A stretch of DNA of 64,000 bases from positions 98,625,501-98,689,500 of the forward strand of contig JAZBRS010000026.1 of assembly GCA_037176725.1 (NCBI GenBank), given 5' to 3'. The notes below the pieces were generated by a model. That model did not search any database. It saw only the letters and a list, made by a program, of their open reading frames with translations, and was not told where the DNA came from. Both the position numbers and the translations under genes were made by a program. The stretch is from Posidonia oceanica (taxonomy: Eukaryota > Streptophyta > Magnoliopsida > Alismatales > Posidoniaceae). Positions 12,148 to 22,319 of the stretch are shown here, piece by piece; within the stretch, counting starts at the first letter, position 1; each line of letters begins with the position of its first letter.

Positions 12148-13350
12148 ATGGGTTTTCCTACTCTGCTGACTCCCGCACATTGCTCAGAAACCCTGCGAGA
12201 ATGGATCGGCAGGCTCACTCAAGTAGACTGTGAAAAGCTGCACCTGTGGGGCATACCAACCAAACTGCTGAAGGCCGCTGATGTGGAGGTCAGCCGCCAC
12301 CTTCTGTGTGCCGCCGCAAGATTCTGGAAGCCGGCGCATCATGTCTTCCATTTCAACAAGACTGAGCTGACACTTACACTGGAAGAGGTGCGTCGGGTCT
12401 GCGGCTTTTCAAAGATCTTGGGACCGCCTGTTTTCATGAGGCGCGACGGATATCTCCGGGTCCTGAACCAACTGACTGGGCTCTCCACTCAAGACTGCCA
12501 ACAGAAGCTAATCTGCACCAGTGGACTGGAGCCCATGCTTCGCCTTGCACACTTTGATTATATCTTGAACAAGCGCGCTGACCTCGGAGATGAGCTGTGG
12601 CTCCGAGGATTCGTCATCCGCTTTCTGGGCGAACTAATCTTTACTCATGGCCGACTGATAGTGGCCATCGAAGTCGCAGAGATTGCACTAGCTGTGGTGA
12701 CCCAGCACATAGACCTGGCACCAGTCGTCTTGGCAGAGACTTATCGCGAGCTGGACCGCATTTCTCATCGCTGTCGCCACTTCCACGGTTGCGGAGCACT
12801 TATACAAGTCTGGCTGATCGCGCACTTAGAGATGGACCTTCTGCGCCCTCAAGTGCATGCTTTCGAAGCTTACTGTAGCAGCGCCCGTACCAGAGCAGAC
12901 AAGAGCGTCAAAGACGAGTACGAGAGGCTGTCAGCACTGACTGACGACGCTGTGATCTGGCGCATCGTTCCCTCTGCAGCAGAGCCATTCACAATCTTCT
13001 TCAGCGCGCGTGACACGCGGCTGATCATTCTTCCAAGCTTCACAGCAGGCGTAGAGTACCATCCAATCAGGGTCATGCGCCAGTTCGGCTTCCAGCAGGG
13101 CGCCTTCATTGACAGTACAGCGCCTGAACTTCTACAGATATACCCTCTCAGCACCACTGCCCCGACCGAGAAGCTCGCTAGTCTGATGCAGCACGGGGTC
13201 CAATCTACAGACGTTGCAGCAGTGAGAGGTACTGGATGCACTCCTGATTATGAAGCCGAAGTCCGACAGCTCTGGCCAATCACTGAAATTCCGCCAGGCG
13301 GCCCCTTATTCCCCGACTCCAGGCAGCCAAAGAGGGCCCGAATTGACTAA
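12148..13350 (+). CDS. Accessory ORF of element A, plant-mobile-domain / DUF7745-like, intact 400 aa
   Basis: This open frame of 400 codons starts at MGFPTLLTPAHC, an ATG shared with element B, and lies downstream of integrase on the sense strand. Around residues 50-90, RHLLCAAARFWKPAHHVFHF followed by TLTLEEVRRVCGF resembles the start of the plant mobile domain. Residues 147-162 (GDELWLRGFVIRFLGEL) and 194-228 (VVLAETYRELDR..GCGALIQVWLIAHL) resemble the DUF7745/PMD-like domain often carried by plant gypsy elements. The C-terminus is basic (KRARID). No catalytic residues are recognised and the function is unknown. It is the only long, uninterrupted frame left in A. The family assignment rests on motif memory, not a search. 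Confidence 0.75.
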   Translation: MGFPTLLTPAHCSETLREWIGRLTQVDCEKLHLWGIPTKLLKAADVEVSRHLLCAAARFWKPAHHVFHFNKTELTLTLEEVRRVCGFSKILGPPVFMRRDGYLRVLNQLTGLSTQDCQQKLICTSGLEPMLRLAHFDYILNKRADLGDELWLRGFVIRFLGELIFTHGRLIVAIEVAEIALAVVTQHIDLAPVVLAETYRELDRISHRCRHFHGCGALIQVWLIAHLEMDLLRPQVHAFEAYCSSARTRADKSVKDEYERLSALTDDAVIWRIVPSAAEPFTIFFSARDTRLIILPSFTAGVEYHPIRVMRQFGFQQGAFIDSTAPELLQIYPLSTTAPTEKLASLMQHGVQSTDVAAVRGTGCTPDYEAEVRQLWPITEIPPGGPLFPDSRQPKRARID

Positions 13351-13599
13351 GCCCTTGTGCGACCATCATGTGGTCTTCTTTCAAATTGTGCTGTACATTT
13401 CTGGCCTGCCGCAGGCATTGTACTTATCAAGATCAAATCATTGGAAACTGTTTCTGCTTTCTGCTTGCACATCAAGACTCTTTGCTGCATTGCATATCAT
13501 CATCATCATTATCTTGGGCCCTCTAATCAGACTTGCAGACATCCCAACGCGGCGAAGTCCTCAACACCCAATCCGGAGCCCAGAGCATCTGCAGGCCTG

Positions 13600-13985
13600 C
13601 GACACCAAGCTCCGCCGTCCGGCATCCCCAGCTGGTCATCCCCGGCTGGACCGCTTATCTCTGCGGGCTGGCACCCCAAACTGCCCGGCGAAAGGTCTGT
13701 CAACCTGTCATCCTCCTCAGCTGAGTCCCTTACGGGCTGGCACCCCAAACTGCTCGGCGAAGGGTCCGTCAACCTGACACTCTTCTCGGCTGGTCATCCC
13801 CAGCTGAGTCCCCAGCTGATCGCCCTCAGCTGAGTCCCTTGCGGGTTGGCACCCCAAACTGCTCGGCGAAAGGTCCGTCAACCTGACACTCTTCTCGACT
13901 GGTCATCCCCAGCTGAGTCCCCAGCTGATCGCCCTCAGCTGAGTCCCTTGCGGGCTGGTACCCCAAACTACTCGTCTGACAAGCA
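13600..13985 (+). repeat. Tandem repeats of about 80-115 bp, 3' region of element A
   Basis: Three to four imperfect copies contain CTGGCACCCCAAACTGCTCG, a GGTCCGTCAACCTG segment and runs of CAGCTGAGTCCC. CTCAGCTGAG is a 10-bp palindrome within the unit. Element B has the same family at 38345-38580 with a different copy number and order. No coding role is seen. Confidence 0.8.
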
Positions 13986-14037
13986 CGACACTCTTGTCAT
14001 CACTCTCTGCTTTCGATGCCAAGGACGCGCTGGCCAA

Positions 14038-14064
14038 CCCCTGGTGTCATCCTGACACCAGGGG
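14038..14064 (+). other. 12-bp perfect stem-loop in 3' region of element A
   Basis: CCCCTGGTGTCA, three bases, then TGACACCAGGGG. Element B keeps it at 38256-38282 with an 11-bp stem and a five-base loop. It is directly followed by GGGGCATCTT, which resembles the PPT/LTR junction word GGGGCATCTG at 16462-16471. Confidence 0.85.
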
Positions 14065-14173
14065 CATCTTTTGATCGCCCCTTGGTATCATTCTTTCCCT
14101 CTTTCCCCTATGACGTTCCTGGCGTCATGGGATGATTTCTTCTCATCATTCCCTTATCCCTTCTTTGCCGGCC

Positions 14174-14851
14174 GATAAGTCCGATATCTTATCATTCTCA
14201 TCATTCCCTCGTCCCCTCTTAGCCGGCCGATAAGTCCGATATCTTATCAATCAACACATCTCATCATGATCTCATCCCCCACTTTAGTTTAATTTCTCAT
14301 CATGATCTCATCCCCCTCTTTAGATTAATTTCTCATCATGATCTCATCCCCCTCTTTAGATTAATTTCTCATCATGATCTCATCCCCCTCTTTAGATTAA
14401 TTTCTCATCATGATCTCATCTCCCTCTTTAGCTTAATTTCTCATCATGATCTCATCCCCCTCTTTAGATTAATTTCTCATCATGATCTCATCCCCCTCTT
14501 TAGATTAATTTCTCATCATGATCTCATCCCCCTCTTTAGATTAATTTCTCATCATGATCTCATCCCCCTCTTTAGCTTAATTTCTCATCATGATCTCATC
14601 CCCCTCTTTAGATTAATTTCTCATCATGATCTCATCCTCCTCTTTAGATTAATTTCTCATCATGATCTCATCCCCCTCTTTAGATTAATTTCTCATCATG
14701 ATCTCATCTCCCTCTTTAGCTTAATTTCTCATCATGATCTCATCCCCCTCTTTAGCTTAATTTCTCATCATGATCTCATCCCCCTCTTTAGATCAACTTC
14801 TCATCATTATGTCATCCCCTCTTTGCCGGCCGATAAGTCCGATATCTTATC
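14174..14851 (+). repeat. 37-bp tandem array plus GATAAG/CTTATC hairpins (element A)
   Basis: About 14 copies of a 37-bp unit (TCTCATCATGATCTCATCCC, CCTCTTTAG, then ATTAATTT) run from about 14250 to 14800. Three copies of GATAAGTCCGATATCTTATC, each with a 6-bp stem, lie at the edges (14174-14193, 14229-14248, 14832-14851). The units contain the 8-bp palindrome ATCATGAT. Element B has the same two components at 37150-38190 in different proportions. Confidence 0.92.
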
Positions 14852-14907
14852 ATTCTCATCATGATCTTGCCTCCTCTTATCAATCAATCAATCACTCGTG
14901 CTAGGCT

Positions 14908-15922
14908 GATATCCGAAACTATCTCAGGCTGATATTCCTAAACTATCATCTATCAATCACTCGTGCTAGGCTGATATCCGAAACTATCTCAGGCTGATAT
15001 TCCTAAACTATCTTCTGGTCGATCCAAGGTCGGCCCGCAGTTGTGTTATACGGCTGACATCCAGTAACTGTCCCTCGTAATTGCACTTCTCCAGTTGATA
15101 GGTCAGTAAACTATCCACCGGTTGACAGGACCGTAAACTGTCGCTCCAGTTGATAGGTCTGTAAACTATCGCGTGCAATTACGTTATACGGCTGACATCC
15201 AGTAACTGTCCCTTGCAATTGCGGTTTGCAGTTGATAGGACTGTAAACTATCCTCTAGTTGATAGGTCTGTAAACTATCCACCGGTTGACAGGACCGTAA
15301 ACTATCGTTAGGCTGATACTCCTAAACTATCACCAGCAATTGCATTATACGGCTGATATCCAGTAACTATCCCTCATCATTGCGCGTTTCCAGTTGATAG
15401 GTCTGTAAACTATCCGCCGGTTGACAGGACCGTAAACTGTCGCTCCAGTTGATAGGTCTGTAAACTATCTGCCAGTTGGTAGGACTGTAAACTACCACGC
15501 GCAATCATGTTATACGGCTGACATCCAGTAACTGTCCCTCGCAATGCTGTTTCCAGTTGATAGGACTGTAAACTATCCTCCAGTTGATAGGTCTGTAAAC
15601 TATCCGCCGGTTGACAGGACCGTAAACTGTCGCTCCAGATGATAGACTGTAAACTATCCGGCATTGCGTTATACGGCTGATATCCAGTAACTATCCCTCA
15701 TGGTTTGTGGCTTCTAGTTGATAGGTCTGTAAACTATCCGCCAGTTGATAGGTCTGTAAACTATCCGCCAGTTGATAGGTCTGTAAACTATCCACCAGTT
15801 GATAGGACTATAAACTATCCCACAAACCATGTTATACGGCTGATATCCAGTAACTATCACTCACAACTGCCTCCGGTTGACAGGACCGTAAACTATCCGG
15901 ACGATAAGCCCGTCACCTTATC
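14908..15922 (+). repeat. Array of short inverted repeats with covarying arms (element A)
   Basis: About 30 stem-loop units of 16-20 bp are spaced roughly 25-45 bp apart. The commonest is GATAGGTCTGTAAACTATC (5-bp stem, 9-base loop). Variants keep pairing: GACAGGACCGTAAACTGTC (15124, 15423, 15613), GGTAGGACTGTAAACTACC (15478), GACATCCAGTAACTGTC (15056, 15194, 15520), GATATCCAGTAACTATC (15355, 15679, 15842). Only two units, at 15288 and 15878, carry mismatched arms by my count. The last is GATAAGCCCGTCACCTTATC at 15903. Element B has the array at 36189-37139 with every unit I read paired. Confidence 0.9.
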
Positions 15923-16401
15923 ATTTTTTTTTCCTTTTCGGCGTGACCTTGTCCCAGGAAGACAAAGTCACGCACCCCCTTTCTGCGATAGGAGAGTTGG
16001 CCTCTCTCCCCTCGCACCCTTCTTTCCTGCTAGCTTGCTCCCCGGGCGGGGACCAGCTGCACCCTGCTTTCCTTCGCTTTGTCGCGCAAGTCTGGCCTCC
16101 CTGCCAGATATTCGCGCCACATCGCACCTTTTTATCATTTTTTTGCATCATCTCAGCACTTTCTTAGCTAGCACTGCATATCACTTTAGCATCATCAGTA
16201 TCACTTGCACAGCATCAGCATTTTCTTATAACTGCACTAACTTTTATACTAACTCTTGCATGGCATTTGCATCAGCATGCATACACACAGTACAGCATCC
16301 ATCTGCACTGGCATTTTGCATTGCGGCAACGGGCTACGATCTTCGGTGCATCCGCCGAATAAGTAGCTCACGCCCATAGCAACCCGCTGCTCCCGCCGGT
16401 C
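15923..16401 (+). other. Unique 3' segment of element A before the PPT
   Basis: No gene or repeat array is recognised. Short T-rich runs and several TAGCACTGCA/CATCA-type words are present. Element B has the homologous segment at 35712-36188. Confidence 0.5.
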
Positions 16402-16485
16402 AGATGGGGTGTCTTGTCAACCCTGAGCAGCGGCCGCGCTCCACTTACCCTCGCTCAGGGAGGGGCATCTGTTGACACCCCATCT
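16402..16485 (+). promoter_or_regulatory. PPT of element A inside a two-part inverted repeat
   Basis: The polypurine tract AGGGAGGGG (16457-16465, then CATC) abuts the 3' LTR and would prime plus-strand DNA synthesis. Outer arms AGATGGGGTGTC (16402-16413) and GACACCCCATCT (16474-16485) pair perfectly over 12 bp; the right arm lies inside the LTR start. Inner arms CCCTGAGC (16421-16428) and GCTCAGGG (16453-16460) pair over 8 bp. Most of the PPT therefore lies in the internal loop, with its first bases in the inner stem. Element B preserves both stems. Confidence 0.85.
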
Positions 16486-19400
16486 TGGCAGGCCCGGACC
16501 TTTGGAGCCCTCCTGGTGATTGCTGGTTCAAACCCCAACCAAACCCTAACCCTAATCCTCCTCTCTACCCTTCAAAATCAGCCTGTTTTGACCTAAACCT
16601 TTACCCCCCTTCCCAACCTCCAAACCTAACCAAAATCCATAGGAAAATCCACCACTATCCACCCAACAAACCTACCCAAAAACTTAGAAATTTCCAAACC
16701 TAACCCATCCCCAAAAACCCTAGAAAACCTAGGTGAAACTACCCTTTTCCTACACCTTGAAACCCCTCCAAAACCTCCTTAGAATCAAACCAAAACTTTC
16801 GAACCAACACTTCAAACCCTAGACTACCCACTCACCAATTTTCACCCAATTCTGAGACCTTTAAGACCCTCTTTCACCCAAATTATCCTTTTCTCTCTCC
16901 GAGATTATCATTTTCTCTCTCCTCTCTCTCTCTCCTGATTATCATCTCTCTTTTCATCCCTTTCTTACCCTTTTTCTGGTCTGGCTGTGGGCCCCCTCTG
17001 TGCTTCTATCCTTCCTCTATCTTATCCCTATTTTTACTTTATTTTAACACTTTTTCTGAATTTTAAAAAATCGTTTTCCTCCAACCTATCTCTTTTCCTC
17101 TTATCTCCCTCTTTTCTCCATTTCTTTCCTCTTTCTCTTTTCCTTTTCCCTCTCTTGTAAAAATCCACAAAAACCCATAAAAATCTGTAAAACCTCAAAA
17201 CATATAAGGAACAAATCAGAACCCTAAGAAAAACAATTAAAAAATGTTAAACAAGCAATTAACAACTTAAACTTAACTAAAGCAAGCTAAAAAGAAAACC
17301 AAACATGCAAACTAAAAAATGCAAAACAAATCAAAAGAAAACACTGAAAAATCAAGGAAAAAGCTAAAATAAAATCAAAACCCACCAAAAATAAAAACCC
17401 CATCAGAAGAATTAAAAGACAAACCCTAAAAAGGAGAATTAAAAATCAAACACTAAAACAAGTAATTAAAGAAGGCAAAAGACTTAACCTAATAAACATA
17501 AGAAAAACAAGTTAAAAACTTAATTAAAAAAGAAGAGAAAAACACATCTGAAAGACATGAAAACACTCTATCAAATCGGAAAAATCCAACTAAAAACTTC
17601 AAGAAAAATCAATAAATAAAAATCAAAACATAACTTAAAAGACTTAAAAAGGAAGAAACCCTAAGAAGACTAAAACTTAAAAACCTAAAACCAACCTTGA
17701 TTAAAACGAAATTAAATCCTAAAAAATCCTAATTAATATCCTAAGTGTCCAACAAGGTAAATACAATTTTTAAAACAATTTAAAAAAGGTTTAACAAACA
17801 TTTAATCAAGTGAAAACCAATTAAAAGCAAAACCAAAACCCTAAAACCCTAATTAAGCCCAAAACACATTAATCAACTCAAAATGACCATTAAAAATTCT
17901 AATTGAAATCCTAATCTACAGCACAACCTCTCCAGTATTTTTATTTATTTTTAGTTTATTTTTACTAATTTTATTTCCCCATTCTACGCCCTCTCTCTTT
18001 CTTGCTTCTCTTTTTCTTTCTTTCCTTTCCTTACTGGGCCCATCAGCCCATTTCTCTTTTTCCTTTTTATTTTTCTCGGCCCGCAGCAGTCCGGCCTGCC
18101 TCCTCTTCCTCCTTCTTCCTCCTCTCCTCCTCTGTGTTTTTCCTCCACCGATTCTCCCGCGAGCTATGGCAACAGAGTTCCCTCCTCCCAATTGAATTTC
18201 GAAGCTTCAATCCTTTCAATCTACAGCAGCTCGCCGTCTCTTCCCTCTCAGCACCAAATCCGGAGCCGGTCGCCCCGTCCCCTCCGCTGCAGTAATCGCC
18301 GGCCGAGTTTGAATTCTCAGCTCGCGCCCAGCAGCAGCAGCCCCTCATTGATAAGCCTCCCGCTCATTCCTTTCAATCGATCGTGCCAGTGTGAGTGAGC
18401 CAGAGTGACAGAACCAGACCAGAGCGAGCAAGCAATCCAGAGCGAACCAGTGAGGAATCAGTGTGAGAGTAATCCCGGAATTCCAGTTTTTTTCTTCTTC
18501 CACCTGTGCCTTCCTTTGTTCTCCTCCTCTTCGTCTCCCAATTCTAGGAAGAAGAGAGAGCAGAAGAGAGTGTCTGAGGGATTCTTTGGCATTCCGGAGA
18601 GAAGCCCTCATCTGAGCCCAATCCCTGCACCCAGTCCTCCTCCTTTCTTCTCTGAAAAACTCAGCAGACTTCCCTCTCCCATTTCCAGAAAACCCAATCT
18701 CTTCCCGGCCTTCATCCACCTCCCAATTACTCCCCCAACTTCACCCAACACACAGCCATCTTCACTTTACCCTTTCACGGCTTTTCCACCACTGGAACCA
18801 CCCCTGATCACCCAACACCCCAACTGCAAACCCAGCACAGACCCCTCCAGAATTCCCTTCACTCCAGTCCACCGCACTCTGCCAAACTCCACCCAGACAA
18901 TCACCTGCACCCCACCTTTCCAGAGTCCCGACCTTCAGCCCTCTCCCCCACCACCGGCAGAGAACTTCACAACAAACACCTGAACCATCTTCAGCCCAGA
19001 AATCGACCCAATCCTCAATTCCACTCCACGCTCTCCAGAAGACCTCTTCGAGCATCCAACCTCACTCGCCAGACTTCCAGCAACCTCCCGGAGGGTTCCT
19101 TTCCACCTGAGGAGCAGCAAACACCCTCCCCGGCCTCCGGCTATCACCTGTGAACCCGAATCGGCCGAATCTTCAGCTGAGCTTTGAAGCTCGCGTCCAG
19201 ACGTCTGGGAAGCTCCGGAGGATCATCCTGAATCGACTCCAGCCCTCGCGAGCGGCCGACAGCACCTGCAGCGACCGGACGGACTCCACCGGCGACCTTT
19301 GGAACCACTGACGTCGGGGGGACGACTCAGACGCGGAAAAAGGTAAACCTTTCTTCCCTTAGCTTCCTCTTCTCTCTCCGCTGCTTCTCCGCCCTCTAGA

Positions 19401-22292
19401 ATAGCTTTTTCGGTCCTCCTGCTCCGTCCTCGACTCGCAGGACAGTGTCTCTTCTCCGGCGCCGGCTGCTGTTCCTCCTGATGCTCCGACCGACGGAACG
19501 CCGCTCCGGCAGTCTCCGAAGCTCCGCACGAACGCCAACACCAAGCTCCGCCCTCCCGCGCCTCCTCAAGCCCCCTGTGCCGGCGGTGCTGAGGTCCGGT
19601 AGCTCACTGCTACAGTACCTCTCATCGCCGGTGAGTTACTGTTTAGTTATTTTTACAGTTATATGGTTTTATGTGAATATTGCATATCTGACTTAAGTTT
19701 TTCAATTTTTGCACTTCAGTCCTCTGTTCATTTAATATGCTTAGTTTTTAATTAAAATCCATGCTAAATTGCAACTTTTGTTCTTACCTTTCTATATTTG
19801 CAATCTAGTCCTTTTACTGTGCTGTGCTGTTATAATATTTTGTAGTTTAGCCCCTCTGCTTTTGTTTTTTGCATTTAGGTCCTGTCTTAAATCAGTTCAT
19901 TTATTTGCATGCATTTTGTCATATTGCATTGCATTCCAGATCCCTGCATGTTTCTGTTTTTGCATATAGGTCCATGCACTGTAGGAGCTTAGAGTTTATT
20001 TTCTCATTTTGCATACTGCATTGCATTTCTTTTCCTCTGATTTTGCATATTTGCACTTAGGTCCATTTTAAATGGACAGTAACTTTTGCATGCATTTTTA
20101 GCTTATTGCATTGCATTTTTTGACCCTGTTCTTTTTAAAAATTACACTGCAGTCCTGTCCCTTGATTTTCAGAGCATGTTTTCCATATAAAATTGCATAT
20201 TTGACCCCTGCATAATTTCAAAATCACACATAGGTCCTTGCATCTTTTAAAAAAAATCATGTGAAAAGACTATTTTGCCCCTAAACTTGCATCCTAGCTC
20301 CTATGCTTGCCAAATTGCATGTAGACCCTCCACTAGCATTCTCAGACTCCCCAGAATCCTGTTTTCTGGAAAATTTGCACTTTAGACCCCAATTTTTACA
20401 AAATTGCACTCTGACTCCTTTTTGTTTTTAAAACCTCTTCTAAAGCATACCCTCTTTTCAAAATAGCTTTCTGAGCCTAGTTTTTTGCAAAATGGACCCC
20501 TTTCCTCTCCTGTTTTCGAAATCCTTTCTTGTGGACCCCTGTTTTCTGGAAAATTTGCATTTCCCCCCCTTTCTCTTTCAAAATACTTTCTAAAATCCTG
20601 GCTTTTCCCAGTTTCTCCTCTTTGCTTTTTCTTGCTTTTGCATGCATCCTGCATTCATTTAGTCTTGCATTCTAGCATCCTTTTGCACACACTAAGCACT
20701 TTTAGCTCCCTTTCACTTGGGAGGACCTTTTGCACATCCCTAGGACCTCCTAAACACCTAGATCTGTTCTTCTCCCTTGTTCTGGCCCTTCTGCCTTGAA
20801 GCTGCGATATCTTCCAATCCGGCCGTTGGATCTTCTCAAGTGAGCTGCCCAGGCGACCGCAACAAAGCGCTCTTCAGCATGGACCAGATAGATTTCAGAT
20901 CAGGCTCCTGGATCTCCAGGTATGTCCTCCAGAACCCCTGCATTGCATCTGCATGCCATCTGCACAGTTTTCCTTGTTTTCGCTTTCTGTTTCTTTGAGC
21001 ATGTAGAATAGGGCCTCCCCTTTCTGCTTGTATCTTCCAATCCCCGTTTCGCGTTTCCCTATGTGTTTTGTGTTGAGTTTTCCCTGGATTTATCACTTAA
21101 TGTGACTTTCTTCCCCCTTTTCAACGATCCGATCACATCGCGAGCTTTGGGCAGCATGCGAGACACACCGTGGAACGGTTCAGCGGGAAACAATCGCAAA
21201 GAGGTGGTAATCCCTCCGTTTGCCCCCTCTCCCCTCTGTAGGTCTTCACACCTACTCTGAGTGGTCCTAAACGACGTCTGTTCTTACACACACGTTGTTT
21301 TGCCTCCCCTTTGGCCTCTTCTAATCTTTTTCTGCATTCTTGCATTCGCATGGCTTTTCCGAGGTTTTTGCTTCGCTGTTTTGGCACCGTTTTGCGTGCC
21401 CGCTCTCGTTTTGGCACCGTTTTGCGTGCCCTTCTGTTTTCTTGCCTTGTTTTGCGCGCTGCCTTGCTTTCTTGCTTGTTTTGCGTGCCGCTCTCGTTTT
21501 TACACCGTTTTGCGTGCCTCTTTGCTTCCTTGTCTCGTTTTGCATGCTGCCTTGCTTTCCCGCCTGTTTTGCGTGCCGGTTTTGTTCTTTTGCTCCGTTC
21601 CGCGTGCCTTTCTCGTTTCTCGCCTTGTTTTGCGTGTTTTACGCCGTTTTCCCTTGCATGTCGATTGCATTACATGGTTTTCTCGCTGTTTCGCTTTTTC
21701 GCCTGCATTTGCATATAGGGCTGTGATGCTTACTGCCTGGAGTTCTCACGAGCCAGGTTTCTCCTGGTTTGGAACACAGACAGCGTAGCTGAGCACTCAG
21801 AGAGCACGTTTACTTCCTTGCTTAGTTTCTACCACTTAGAGCACACCTTGAGCATTCATTTAGGCATTTATAGGCACATAGGCATTCAATCCTGCATTTT
21901 CCTGCGTATGCGAGCGTAAGCCTAGAAAGACCGATTTTCGGGCGTGTCGGGGGTGCCTAACACCTTCCCCGCACGTAACAGGAGTCCTTACCCTGTCTTC
22001 TGGCCCGCAATGACCGTACTGCCCTTATCCTAGGCTAGAGTCATCTCATTTGCATATATTTGCATTTGTTTTCCTTTGCATTGCTTTGCTTTGCATTTCT
22101 TGCTCGGTTTTGCGTGTTAATTCGCGCATTTCCCCCGGTTTTCCTTGTCTCCCGTTAATAGACATGGTGGCGACTCTGATTTGTCTTATCTTTCCCTTTT
22201 CTCATCGATTTTAAAGCGTTTTCGAGTTGAGCCTCTTCCTCGGATCCAATCGCCGCTAGATAGCGAGCCTGATTCCGATCGGGATCGCTACA
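16470..22292 (+). repeat. Element A 3' LTR, complete, 5823 bp
   Basis: It begins TGTTGACACCCCATCTTGGC directly after the PPT and ends GGGATCGCTACA, giving TG..CA ends. In order: an A-rich block with teloboxes (16500-17930), a pyrimidine-rich strip (17930-18130), a GC-rich block (18130-19640) with a candidate splice donor at 19343, a T-rich block with GCA..TAGGTCC motifs (19650-20750), the minisatellite (21365-21665), and an end segment with a PBS-like word (22168-22179). The LTR is long for a plant element. Its TATA box and transcription start are not clear to me. Confidence 0.95.
16541..17852 (+). promoter_or_regulatory. Cluster of AAACCCTA teloboxes in the LTR
   Basis: AAACCCTA occurs at 16541, 16715, 16814, 17421, 17656, 17836 and 17844. 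In other plant promoters such sites bind telomere-repeat-binding (TRB) proteins and can recruit Polycomb or activate transcription. The reverse-complement words are present in the LTRs of B (for example in 34250-34275 and 56040-56060) and C (near 60155-60170). Confidence 0.6.
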
Positions 22293-22319
22293 GATCCCGA
22301 CTCGATCCAATATCAAGCC

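Larger units (their letters stand above)
1..22292 (+). mobile_element. Element A: non-autonomous Tat-clade Ty3/gypsy LTR retrotransposon, 5' end cut by window
   Basis: The first 3459 bases recur at 18833-22292 as the right part of a complete LTR, which defines a retrotransposon read left to right. The order is partial 5' LTR, PBS, leader, Gag, protease with G-patch, integrase C-terminal half, accessory ORF, repeat-rich 3' region, PPT and 3' LTR. About 2.36 kb of the 5' LTR lies outside the window, so the full element would be about 24.7 kb. Hand comparison of the LTR pair gave about 43 substitutions over 3.46 kb (about 98.8% identity), so insertion is fairly recent. Compared with element B, about 2.9 kb of pol is missing. 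The five bases after the 3' LTR are GATCC; the matching left flank cannot be seen. The element sits inside the gag region of element D. Confidence 0.93.

Noticed and set aside
15410..15664. SLQTYQL-repeat ORF (also 36504-36800)
   Set aside because: Translation of the hairpin array; the frame is a by-product of the unit length.
14250..15922. CRISPR-like array (regular repeats with short spacers)
   Set aside because: Spacers are not unique and the setting is the 3' region of a plant retrotransposon; no cas genes. Repeats are tandem units and hairpins.
16541..16560. Interstitial telomere or chromosome end
   Set aside because: Only isolated telobox words, not a run of TTTAGGG repeats, and they recur in every LTR copy.
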